A stretch of DNA of 8,467 nt from JBEVMS01 sp040508515 (GCA_040508515.1 JBEVMS010000323.1:1-8467); one strand, 5' to 3'. Counted from the stretch's first letter, positions 1-6,620 are shown. Made by a program: numbers and translations. The notes: generated by a model from the sequence alone, not told the origin.

Positions 1-154
1 CATGGTGTGGCGCGAGCTGTACGACTTCAGCGCCGACTGCGTGCTGATGGTGCTCGCCGACCAACTGTACGATCCCAGCGATTACATCACCGATTACGAC
101 GCGTTCTTGCACGAGGCGCATGGTTCGAGCGGCAGAAAGGAGGCGGTTGCATGA
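1..154 (+). CDS. dTDP-4-oxo-6-deoxyglucose 3,4-ketoisomerase, FdtA/QdtA (WxcM-like) family, 3' end only
   Basis: The reading frame is already open at the left edge and ends with TGA at 152-154, leaving about 50 C-terminal residues. The visible part reads VWRELYDFSADCVLMVLADQ, then LYDPSDYITDYDAFL. This is the typical C-terminal strand and tail of the cupin-fold FdtA/QdtA sugar ketoisomerases (family usually carries W-R-E-L, V-L-A-S, Y-D-E-x-D-Y-I-R-x-Y-D-x-F). These enzymes convert dTDP-4-oxo-6-deoxy-D-glucose to the 3-oxo isomer, which is then transaminated at C3. The following aminotransferase fits this pathway. A 3-oxo galacto product (FdtA) cannot be told from a gluco product (QdtA) here, because the active-site part lies outside the window. 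It could also be the C-terminal half of a bifunctional WxcM protein with an N-terminal acetyltransferase. The ATG at position 2 is an internal Met, not the start. The last codons contain the Shine-Dalgarno of the next small ORF. Confidence 0.82.
   Translation, partial: MVWRELYDFSADCVLMVLADQLYDPSDYITDYDAFLHEAHGSSGRKEAVA
136..143 (+). promoter_or_regulatory. strong Shine-Dalgarno (AAAGGAGG) ahead of the minicistron
   Basis: AAAGGAGG lies inside the last codons of the ketoisomerase gene, 7 nt before the ATG at 151. It is nearly a full complement to the 16S rRNA 3' end and is the best ribosome binding site in the window. It serves the 27-codon ORF at 151-234. It is too far from the aminotransferase starts at 216 and 234 to serve them directly. 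Confidence 0.7.
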
Positions 155-234
155 TGCGTGCGCCGCGCTTTTTCCTGCGCGCTCCGATGGGTGCGCCGCG
201 CGCAGGCATCGGGCAATGGGAACCGAAGCGCTGA
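151..234 (+). CDS. 27-residue minicistron (leader peptide or gene remnant) between ketoisomerase and aminotransferase
   Basis: A small ORF, MMRAPRFFLRAPMGAPRAGI followed by seven more residues, starts at the ATG overlapping the ketoisomerase stop (ATGA at 151-154). Its TGA at 232-234 overlaps the aminotransferase ATG at 234 (TGATG). The strong AAAGGAGG at 136-143 is ideally placed for it. The peptide is basic (six Arg or Lys) and Pro-rich, with no recognisable domain. It may be a coupling cistron that loads ribosomes for the aminotransferase, a small peptide, or the residue of a deleted gene. It holds a short imperfect internal repeat. Expression is inferred from the RBS and the double overlap only. 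The peptide sequence itself gives no functional evidence. Confidence 0.45.
   Translation: MMRAPRFFLRAPMGAPRAGIGQWEPKR
153..201 (+). repeat. short direct repeat, 15 of 16 bases, 33-bp period
   Basis: GATGCGTGCGCCGCGC at 153-168 recurs as GATGGGTGCGCCGCGC at 186-201, with a single mismatch. The offset is exactly 33 bp, so it stays in frame and gives the repeated peptide MRAPR / MGAPR in the minicistron. The bases between the two copies do not repeat. In GC-rich DNA a match of this length could be chance. Confidence 0.4.
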
Positions 235-1346
235 TGGACGTTCCATTTCTCAAGCTCGGCGACGTCAACGCGCGCTATGCCGATGAACTGAAGGCCGCCG
301 CCGCGCGGGTGATCGACTCGGGCTGGTACGTGTTAGGCGAGGAACTGGCGTCGTTCGAACGCGAGTTCGCGGCTTATTGCGGCGTACAGCATGCATTGGG
401 CGTGGGCAACGGGCTGGACGCGCTGTCGCTGATCCTGCGCGGCTACAAGGAACTCGGCGTTCTGCGCGAGGGCGATGAAGTCATCGTGCCTGGCAATACG
501 TTCATCGCCAGCTTCCTGGCGATCAGCGAGAACCGATTGGTGCCGGTGCCGGTAGAGCCGGATGCAACAAGTTTCAACATCGATCCGGCGTGCGTGGAGG
601 CGGCGATCGGACCGCGCACGCGCGCCATCATGGCGGTGCATTTGTATGGTCAACTGGCCGATATGACCGCGCTGGTCGCGTTGGCCAAACGGCACAAGCT
701 GCTGCTGATCGAAGACGCGGCGCAAGCGCACGGCGCGATGAGCGGCACGCGCAAGGCCGGGGCGTTTGGCGACGCGGCCGCCTTCAGTTTTTTTCCCGGC
801 AAGAACCTCGGCGCGTTGGGCGATGGCGGCGCCGTGGTAACCGACGATCCCCGGCTGGCCAAGCAGGTCGCGGCGCTGCGCAACTATGGTTCCGAGGTGA
901 AGTACCAGCATCTTTACCAGGGTTTGAATTCGCGGCTGGACGAGATGCAGGCGGCGCTGCTGCGCGTGAAGCTGAAGTATCTGGACGACGACATCGCCTG
1001 GCGCCGCCGGGTGGCGTTGCGCTATCGCCAGGGCATCGACCATCCGCAGATCCAACTGCCGCAGGTGGCGCAGGAGGATCGGCACGCCTGGCATCTGTTC
1101 GTAGTGCGCAGTCCCCGCCGAGATGAACTGCAACAGCATTTGCACGCGCATGGCATCCAGAGCCAGGTGCACTACCCGATACCGCCGCATCGGCAGCCGG
1201 CCTATGCCGCTCTGCACGGCTTGTCATTGCCGCTGACCGAACGGCTGCACGATGAAGTGTTGAGCCTGCCGATGGGACCGACGCTGCACGAAGATGCCGT
1301 GGACCGGGTCATCGCGGCCTGCCAAGCGTTCGATCACGGGCCATGA
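234..1346 (+). CDS. DegT/DnrJ/EryC1/StrS PLP-dependent sugar aminotransferase, probably dTDP-3-amino-3,6-dideoxyhexose transaminase (FdtB/QdtB type)
   Basis: This 370-residue protein has the DegT-family layout. The N-terminus MDVPFLKLGDVNARY is followed by SGWYVLGEE (about 29-37), the phosphate-binding GNGLDAL (59-65) and DAAQAHGA (161-168), whose Asp and Gln contact the PLP ring. SFFPGKNLGALGDGG (185-199) carries the Schiff-base Lys190. It would transfer an amino group from glutamate to C3 of the dTDP-3-oxo-6-deoxyhexose made by the adjacent ketoisomerase, in the cytoplasm. ATG 234 is preferred because it matches the usual family N-terminus and overlaps the minicistron stop. ATG 216 in the same frame adds six residues and is possible. 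Only a weak GAAG (225-228) precedes 234, so translation probably relies on coupling. The stop overlaps the flippase start (ATGA, 1343-1346). Family is certain. C3 specificity is inferred from the ketoisomerase next door, and a C4 transaminase is the alternative. Confidence 0.9.
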   Translation: MDVPFLKLGDVNARYADELKAAAARVIDSGWYVLGEELASFEREFAAYCGVQHALGVGNGLDALSLILRGYKELGVLREGDEVIVPGNTFIASFLAISENRLVPVPVEPDATSFNIDPACVEAAIGPRTRAIMAVHLYGQLADMTALVALAKRHKLLLIEDAAQAHGAMSGTRKAGAFGDAAAFSFFPGKNLGALGDGGAVVTDDPRLAKQVAALRNYGSEVKYQHLYQGLNSRLDEMQAALLRVKLKYLDDDIAWRRRVALRYRQGIDHPQIQLPQVAQEDRHAWHLFVVRSPRRDELQQHLHAHGIQSQVHYPIPPHRQPAYAALHGLSLPLTERLHDEVLSLPMGPTLHEDAVDRVIAACQAFDHGP

Positions 1347-2593
1347 ATATCGCCCGCGCTGGCTTCTATACAGCCATCGCCACCGCCGCGCGGCTACTTG
1401 CCGGGCTGGTCGTGATCAAGGCGGTGGCTCAATTCGCCGGGCCCGTGGGCGTGGGCAAATTGGGCCAGTTCATGAGCCTGATGTCGTTGCTGGCGGTGGT
1501 CGCTGGCGGTGGAATCAGCGCTGGCATCGTCAAGTACGTGGCCGAATATCGCCAGGACGCCCAACGTTTGTCGCGGCTGCTTGCCGCCGCGCTCTGGTAT
1601 GCACTTTGCGCGTCCTGTTTGATGGGATGTATCGCTTTGTTGCTCAGCAAACCGATCGCCGTATGGCTGCTGGGCGATCCGCACTACGCCAGCCTGATCC
1701 GCATGCTTGCGGTGGCGCAGCTGGGTATCGCGCTGCTCAACTACATCCTGGCCGTGATCAACGGCTTCATGGACGTGCGCAGGTTGGCCTTTATCCAGGT
1801 GCTGGGCTCGGCCATGAGCATCGTAATGGTGATCGCGCTGGCGCGCTGGCTGCATCTGTACGGCGCGCTGCTGGCGCTCATCGTGAGCCAGTTGCTGTGG
1901 CTGGTGGTGGGGCTGCCGGCATGGCGGCGCAGCGCCTACTTTCACCACGCGATGCTGCGCATTCGCTTCGATCGCGAGATGGTCCGGCGACTAGCCCTGT
2001 TCTCGGTGATGACGCTCACCTCCGCCTTGCTTCCACCGGTGATCAATATCGCGGTACGCGATCACCTCGCGCAGCAATTTGGCTGGGAACAGGTCGGTTA
2101 CTGGCAGGCGGTGAGCAAGGTTTCGGAAGCCTATCTGTTGTTTCTCACCGCGGCGATCAATACCTATTACTTGCCCAAGCTGGCCTCGCTGCACGAACGG
2201 GCACCGCTGTTGCGTGAGTTGCGCCATGCCTACCGTTTCATCCTGCCCGTGGTGATCGCGCTGGCGTTGGCTATCTACGCTTTTCGCAGCTGGGTGACGC
2301 ATGTGCTTTTCAACGCCGACTTCTCGCCCGCCAACGAGCTGTATGGGCCGCAACTGGTGGGCGACGTGATCAAGATCGCCTCCTACGTGCTTTCGTACGT
2401 GATGCTGGCCAAGGCGATGACGCGGTTGTTTGTGCTCGCCGAATGCATGTTCGCGCTGATCTATCTGGGGCTGGTTTATCTGTTCGCCGCGCACTTCGGC
2501 CTTATCGGCGCGATGTACGCCTTTGCGGTCAGTTATTTTTTCTACCTGGCGTTCAATGTGCTGGTCGCACGACGCTATCTGGAGGCGCTGTGA
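1343..2593 (+). CDS. wzx: WzxE-like lipid-linked oligosaccharide flippase (MOP superfamily)
   Basis: A 416-residue, very hydrophobic protein with about 12 predicted membrane spans and short basic loops. It resembles E. coli WzxE, the lipid III flippase of enterobacterial common antigen, in length and in several blocks recalled from that protein. These are GGGISAGIVKYVAEY (55-69), WEQVGYWQAVSKVSEAYL (248-265), YYLPKLASL (275-283) and QLVGDVIKIASYV (337-349). It would move the undecaprenyl-diphosphate-linked repeat unit from the cytoplasmic to the periplasmic face of the inner membrane. The ATG overlaps the aminotransferase stop and the end overlaps the glycosyltransferase GTG, so it is cotranscribed with both. 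A distant alternative is another MOP exporter such as a MATE pump, but the context and motifs argue against this. The exact oligosaccharide substrate is not readable. Confidence 0.9.
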   Translation: MNIARAGFYTAIATAARLLAGLVVIKAVAQFAGPVGVGKLGQFMSLMSLLAVVAGGGISAGIVKYVAEYRQDAQRLSRLLAAALWYALCASCLMGCIALLLSKPIAVWLLGDPHYASLIRMLAVAQLGIALLNYILAVINGFMDVRRLAFIQVLGSAMSIVMVIALARWLHLYGALLALIVSQLLWLVVGLPAWRRSAYFHHAMLRIRFDREMVRRLALFSVMTLTSALLPPVINIAVRDHLAQQFGWEQVGYWQAVSKVSEAYLLFLTAAINTYYLPKLASLHERAPLLRELRHAYRFILPVVIALALAIYAFRSWVTHVLFNADFSPANELYGPQLVGDVIKIASYVLSYVMLAKAMTRLFVLAECMFALIYLGLVYLFAAHFGLIGAMYAFAVSYFFYLAFNVLVARRYLEAL

Positions 2594-3543
2594 CAGTGGC
2601 CGACGACATCTCGCTGAACCCGGCGGCGATGCCGCTGGTCTCCATGCTCATTCCCGCCTACAACCACGGACTCTTCGTGCAGCGTTGTCTGGACAGCGTG
2701 CTGGAAGATCCATATCCGAACAAGGAAATCGTCATCATCGACGACGGCTCGACCGACAACACCGCCGACGTGATCGCCGCGTGGGTGGCCAAGCATCACG
2801 ATGACATTCCCATCCAGTACGTGCGCCGAGGCAATCTGGGCATTGCGGCGACCTTGAACGAATTGGCCGAGCGCGCGCGCGGCGAGTTCCTTCGGTTGGG
2901 CGCCAGCGACGACTATCTGCTGCCCGGCGGTTTCGACGCCCAGGTGAGGTATCTGCTGGCGCATCCGGGCAAGGGCGCGGTGATCGGCGACTCGATCGTG
3001 GTCGATCGCGATGGCAACACCTTGCACGGCAGTGGCATGTGCGACCTGCACAACGCGGACAAACGGCTTTATCGCACCGATGACGGCATTGCGCGGGCGA
3101 TCATCAGCCAGTGGGCGATTGGCGGCCCGGTCACGCTGATCCGCAAGCACATACTGGATGCAGTCGGCCGCTGGAACGAAGGTCTGCGCATCGATGACTG
3201 GGATTTCTTTTTGCGCTTGGCCGCGCGCAATGCCCTGGGCTTCATCGACGTGCGTGTGTGCGCCTACCGCTTGCACGGCGCCAACATGAGCAAGACGCGG
3301 CACACTCCCACGCGCATTGCGCACCTGGTCGAGTCGCAGCGTGTGGCGCGGGGACGAGAAGCCTTGTTCGACGAGCCCTACCGAACCTTGGTGAGGGCGC
3401 AGATCCATTACATCGGTGCCAAGATCGCTTTCTTGCAACGACGCCTGTGGCCGCTGACGCTGCACATGCTGGCGTACCTGTGGCTGCGCGTGGTTTCCAG
3501 AGCCCGGTTTCCGGCGGCCACGCCCCGGGTGGAGCGGGCATGA
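2590..3543 (+). CDS. family 2 glycosyltransferase (GT-A fold)
   Basis: A 317-residue protein whose first 110 residues form a GT2 nucleotide-sugar binding domain. VSMLIPAYNH is at 17-26, the nucleotide-binding IIDDGSTDNT at 49-58, and the acidic metal-binding GASDD at 104-108. A later acidic block RIDDWDFFLRLA (200-211) is in the place of the usual catalytic E/D-D motif. It would add one sugar to the undecaprenyl-linked repeat unit on the cytoplasmic face. The C-terminus (about 270-305) is amphipathic and hydrophobic and may attach to the membrane. The start is GTG 2590, overlapping the flippase stop (GTGA), or GTG 2596. GGAGG at 2581-2585 lies 4 nt before the first and 10 nt before the second. 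The open frame continues upstream into the flippase gene, but no better start exists there. Donor, acceptor and linkage are unknown. Confidence 0.88.
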   Translation: MTVADDISLNPAAMPLVSMLIPAYNHGLFVQRCLDSVLEDPYPNKEIVIIDDGSTDNTADVIAAWVAKHHDDIPIQYVRRGNLGIAATLNELAERARGEFLRLGASDDYLLPGGFDAQVRYLLAHPGKGAVIGDSIVVDRDGNTLHGSGMCDLHNADKRLYRTDDGIARAIISQWAIGGPVTLIRKHILDAVGRWNEGLRIDDWDFFLRLAARNALGFIDVRVCAYRLHGANMSKTRHTPTRIAHLVESQRVARGREALFDEPYRTLVRAQIHYIGAKIAFLQRRLWPLTLHMLAYLWLRVVSRARFPAATPRVERA

Positions 3544-4724
3544 AATATCTGCTGCGTTTGCCCTCGACGTACCTGAGCCTGCCGATCCTGCTGACCTGCG
3601 GGCTCACCTTGCTGACTTACGATCTTCCCGCCGGCTATCTGGAGGGGATGTTTCTGCTGGTGATCACGGCGCTGATCATCGTGTTGATCGACGTGCTTGC
3701 GGGGTCCCGGCTTCCGACGCTGGCGCAGTTTCGTATGCGCAGCTATGTCGGCACGCGTGAAGCGTTCGTCGCGTTGTTGTTCGCCGGCATGGTGATCTTC
3801 TTCTGTCTGCTCGACGTGACCTTGTTCCCGATCGCATTGATCAGCAACCCGGCTTCCTACGCCACGATGGAAGGTGGCCACGAGCACATTCGGCATATCT
3901 CCGACATGTGCTGGACGCTGCCGCCGATTGGGCTGCTTTGTGCACGCAGCAAGTGGCTGCGCAACCTGTTGATCGTTGCCGGGCTGGCTTTTCCCGTGTT
4001 GGTGATCGATCGCAACCGGATCTTCGCGTCGCTGTTCGCGCTGGGCCTGGTCATCGTGTTTCGACGCGACGAGGCCAAGCCGTTGCCGTGGAAAACCATC
4101 GGCTTTCTGACATTGGTGGGCGGCAGCGCCTTTTCCATTCTCGGCATTCTTCGCTCCGGTTCGCTCGACTCGGTCACTCTGCCATTCAGTGCGATGTACC
4201 GCGCCTCGCCGCAGGGGATCAAGTGGCTGCTGCTTTACATCAGCGCCGGCCCCTACAACTTTGGCGCGATGGTGGCCAAGCATTACGTCAACGCCAGCTT
4301 TTTGGTCAGTCAGTTGCTGCCGATGAGCGGCGCCGTCGCGACGGCGACCACCGACATTCCGCTGGACGCGTCCAATATCAACGTAGGCACGGAATTCTTG
4401 CCGTTCTTGCTGGCGCTGGGGCCGGCGGGGGCGCTCGGCGCGGTGTTTGCCCTGTATGCCTTGTTGCTATGGAGCGTGCGGCGGCTTCGCCCGAGCGTGT
4501 CGTTGTTTGCTTTGTTGATTTTCCTGCGCATGGCTTACGTGTGCGTGATGGCGCCTTTTGCGCCGCAGGCTTTCACTTGGACCAATGCGGGCTTCATTGT
4601 CGTGTGCCTGGTCATGCAGGTTTTCGCGGCGCTGCTGCCCAACCGTAACGCCGCTCCGGCGCCGCTGGCTGGTCCAGCGACGTCTTCGCCATCTTCTCCA
4701 TGTCCTATTTTCAATGAGCCCTAG
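3540..4724 (+). CDS. wzy: Wzy-like O-antigen / repeat-unit polymerase (integral membrane protein)
   Basis: A 394-residue protein with roughly ten to eleven hydrophobic segments, for example near 12-27, 33-54, 76-100, 141-156, 161-174, 187-203, 286-310, 321-338 and 349-366. It has a larger periplasmic-type loop around 204-285. The Arg-rich DRNRIF (157-162) resembles the conserved Arg stretch seen in many oligosaccharide polymerases. Wzy proteins have little sequence conservation. The call therefore rests on topology and on position between a Wzx flippase and a Wzz-like regulator. It would polymerise flipped repeat units in the periplasm. GGAG at 3531-3534 precedes the ATG by 5 nt, and the ATG overlaps the glycosyltransferase stop (ATGA). 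The last 25 residues form a Pro/Ala/Ser-rich tail with no recognisable function. An O-antigen ligase (WaaL) is the main alternative. Confidence 0.75.
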   Translation: MKYLLRLPSTYLSLPILLTCGLTLLTYDLPAGYLEGMFLLVITALIIVLIDVLAGSRLPTLAQFRMRSYVGTREAFVALLFAGMVIFFCLLDVTLFPIALISNPASYATMEGGHEHIRHISDMCWTLPPIGLLCARSKWLRNLLIVAGLAFPVLVIDRNRIFASLFALGLVIVFRRDEAKPLPWKTIGFLTLVGGSAFSILGILRSGSLDSVTLPFSAMYRASPQGIKWLLLYISAGPYNFGAMVAKHYVNASFLVSQLLPMSGAVATATTDIPLDASNINVGTEFLPFLLALGPAGALGAVFALYALLLWSVRRLRPSVSLFALLIFLRMAYVCVMAPFAPQAFTWTNAGFIVVCLVMQVFAALLPNRNAAPAPLAGPATSSPSSPCPIFNEP

Positions 4725-4728
4725 AACT

Positions 4729-5544
4729 ATGCAGCACGATGAAATCTATCTGATCGACATGTGGCGGATCTTGCGGCGTCAGTGGCGATGGTTGGTGGCC
4801 GTGTGGGTGGTGGTGCTGGTCGCCACGTTCGCCTACGCGCATACCGCCAAGCCGCAATGGGAGGCCGCCGCCACGATTGAAGTGGGACAAATCGGTCCGA
4901 CGCCGGCGGGGCAGGACCCCAAGGTTGAACCCTTCCAGCGCGTCATCCAGCGCCTGCAGTCACTGGCGTTCCAGAACCAGGTGATGCAGAGCGTGGGTAT
5001 TTCGCCTGATGCGCCCGAAGCCAAGCTCTACATCAAGAGCCTCAAGCTGGAGCCCGAGCCGTATGCCAACCTGATCAAGGTAAGCATGCGTGCCCGCTCG
5101 CCGCAGCAGGTACGCCAGTTCGCCAACGCGACGGTGACGCAGTTGCAGGCCATCCATCGGCGCATTGCGGCGCCACCGTTGGTGCTTGCCCATCAGCGTC
5201 TGGACGAGATTCAGTCTGACCTGCAAAGCGCGCAGGCCGATCGCGATCGCTTGCAGCACGCGGCCGCTGACAATGCGGCTAGCAAGAACACCGACAGTTC
5301 GGTGGCGGCGGGCATGCTGCTGGCGAGCAAAAACGCCGATATCCGCGGGCTGCAGCAGGCGCGGAACGAGTTGCTGGTTCGTTTGAGCTCCAACTACACC
5401 TACGAAACGTCATCGCTGTGGCCGATTTACGCACCCAAGTGGCCGGCTTCGCCCAATCTTGCGCTGATCTGGGGCCTGGGCATCCTGATGGGGTTCTTCC
5501 TGGGCGTACTGGCGGCGGTTGTCCGAAACGGTAAACGGCGCTGA
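4729..5544 (+). CDS. wzz: Wzz-like polysaccharide chain-length determinant
   Basis: A 271-residue protein with the two-membrane-span Wzz/PCP layout. A short cytoplasmic N-terminus EIYLIDMWRILRRQWRWL leads into TM1 (about 21-38). A periplasmic region follows, with a probable coiled coil (about 152-220). The pre-membrane Pro motif PKWPASPN (236-243) precedes TM2 (about 244-265), and the tail is short and basic (RNGKRR). It would set modal chain length of the polymer made by the Wzy just upstream. It is shorter than classical Wzz proteins (about 325 residues), with no tyrosine kinase domain and no Walker motif. The start at 4729 lies 4 nt after the polymerase TAG. ATG 4714, inside the polymerase gene, is in frame and would add five residues, and neither has a good Shine-Dalgarno. 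A G/C-rich hairpin covers the stop codon. Gene identity is strong as a PCP-type protein but not exact as to subclass. Confidence 0.82.
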   Translation: MQHDEIYLIDMWRILRRQWRWLVAVWVVVLVATFAYAHTAKPQWEAAATIEVGQIGPTPAGQDPKVEPFQRVIQRLQSLAFQNQVMQSVGISPDAPEAKLYIKSLKLEPEPYANLIKVSMRARSPQQVRQFANATVTQLQAIHRRIAAPPLVLAHQRLDEIQSDLQSAQADRDRLQHAAADNAASKNTDSSVAAGMLLASKNADIRGLQQARNELLVRLSSNYTYETSSLWPIYAPKWPASPNLALIWGLGILMGFFLGVLAAVVRNGKRR

Positions 5545-5576
5545 GCGGTCGCTGTCGGGGGCGACCATGAGCGCCG
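5536..5576 (+). terminator. two-part GC-rich hairpin at the end of the wzz-like gene (weak or Rho-type terminator candidate)
   Basis: An outer 7-bp stem CGGCGCT (5536-5542) / AGCGCCG (5570-5576) encloses a 6-bp stem GGTCGC (5547-5552) / GCGACC (5561-5566). The loop is 8 nt and the internal loops are GAGC and ATG. The structure spans the TGA at 5542-5544. It has no T-run after it, so it is not a classical intrinsic terminator. It may protect the 3' end of the transcript or only partly attenuate transcription into the methyltransferase cassette. Confidence 0.4.
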
Positions 5577-5616
5577 CCTGACGCCGTTACTGAGGTTATT
5601 CAACCAAAACCGCCGA

Positions 5617-5654
5617 TCGCGGCACTCACTACGAATTGCCAATGAATGCCGCGA
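5617..5654. repeat. 8-bp inverted repeat in the gap before the methyltransferase cassette
   Basis: TCGCGGCA (5617-5624) and TGCCGCGA (5647-5654) are perfect inverted copies, 30 bp centre to centre, around a 22-nt AT-richer spacer. The spacing is about three helical turns, so it could be an operator bound by a dimeric regulator. It could equally form a long-loop RNA hairpin. I find no well-formed -35/-10 pair near it, so any regulatory role is conjecture. The rest of 5545-5735 shows nothing further except the ribosome binding site at 5726-5729. Confidence 0.35.
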
Positions 5655-5735
5655 CTGGCGCCGCGGACCCGCTGGCGGTTGGCCCTGGCTGCGAGGGTGA
5701 ATGAAGGGCTGCCATCTGCTGCAACGGAGATCGAT

Positions 5736-6620
5736 ATGAGTGCGCAACACAAGTTTGAAACCGGCGGCCAGGCGGCGCCTGCTGGGAACGCTCGCCGGCG
5801 TAGCTGGGGTACGCCGTTGGATGAAACGCAACTGCTTGAGACGCAGCGTGCTTTCGATAGCGTCGCGGTCGATTACGACGGTCCGCGCGGCAACAACGAG
5901 CTGATCCAGCGCATGCGGCTGACCCTGTGGGACACCGTAGCCGATCAACTCCCGGTGGGCTCGCGTCTGGTTGACCTGGGCTGCGGCACCGGCATCGATG
6001 CGCTGGAATTCGCGCGACGCGGGCATCACGTGGTGGCCACCGACTGGTCGCCGCAGATGATCGAGCGCACGCGCGACCGCGCCATCAGCGAAGACATGCA
6101 GTCGCGGGTCACCGCCAAGCATTTGGGCATCCAGCAACTGGACCAGCTCGAAGGCGAGTTCGATGGCATTTATTCCAACTTCGGACCGCTGAACTGCGCG
6201 CCGGACTTGAACGCCGTCGCCAACGAATGCGCGCGCCTGCTGCGTCCCGGCGGCAAGCTGATCTTTTCGGTGATGGGCCGCATTTGTCCGTGGGAAGTAG
6301 GTCACTACGCGCTGCGCGGCCGCTTCAAGCGGGCGGTGGTGCGCGCCACTCGCGGCGCCTCGGCCGTGGGAATGAACAAACACACGATCTGGACCTACTA
6401 CTACACGCCGCGCGAGTTCTACAGCGCGTTCGGCGAGCAATTCTCGCTGAGCAACTACCGCGCGCTGAGCCTGTTCCTGCCGCCGCCGTACCTGGTGGAC
6501 TACTACCGCCGTCGTCGCGAGTGGTGCGAGCGTCTGGGCCGGCTGGACGATCGCTTCGGTGCGATGCCCTTGCTGCGCGATATGGGCGATCACTTCCTGA
6601 TTGTGATGCAGCGTCGCTGA
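5736..6620 (+). CDS. class I SAM-dependent methyltransferase with a long C-terminal extension
   Basis: A 294-residue protein. After about 70 residues it shows the SAM-binding motif I LVDLGCGTG (78-86), then an acidic strand-2 end ATDWSPQMIE (101-110; Asp103 would bind the ribose hydroxyls). YSNFGPLN (146-153) sits in the motif IV position, and LLRPGGKLIFSVMGR (168-182) is the usual post-motif III block. Beyond the core (from about 183) come some 110 residues rich in aromatic and basic residues, including TYYYTPREFYSAF (220-232) and LPPPYLVDYYRRR (248-260). These probably form the substrate lid. ATG 5736 is chosen because GGAG at 5726-5729 lies 6 nt upstream. The frame is open back to 5646 but has no ribosome binding site there. 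It is followed after 5 nt by the amidohydrolase. The methyl acceptor is unknown. Candidates are a sugar of the neighbouring glycan, a lipid, or the small molecule acted on by the amidohydrolase. Confidence 0.85.
   Translation: MSAQHKFETGGQAAPAGNARRRSWGTPLDETQLLETQRAFDSVAVDYDGPRGNNELIQRMRLTLWDTVADQLPVGSRLVDLGCGTGIDALEFARRGHHVVATDWSPQMIERTRDRAISEDMQSRVTAKHLGIQQLDQLEGEFDGIYSNFGPLNCAPDLNAVANECARLLRPGGKLIFSVMGRICPWEVGHYALRGRFKRAVVRATRGASAVGMNKHTIWTYYYTPREFYSAFGEQFSLSNYRALSLFLPPPYLVDYYRRRREWCERLGRLDDRFGAMPLLRDMGDHFLIVMQRR

Noticed and set aside
120..233. Upstream in-frame extension of the aminotransferase to an ATG at 120
   Set aside because: It would overlap the ketoisomerase end heavily, has no ribosome binding site, and adds an Arg-rich stretch absent from the family. 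The protein at 234 already begins as DegT enzymes do.
333..1217. Minus-strand open frame (294 codons) opposite the aminotransferase
   Set aside because: Low-complexity antisense shadow. The sense strand carries a complete DegT enzyme with its catalytic Lys.
5577..5735. Search for a sigma-70 promoter before the first methyltransferase
   Set aside because: TTACTG (5587), TTGCCA (5636) and TACGAAT (5630) are only half-matches and none has a partner at 16-18 bp. No promoter is called.
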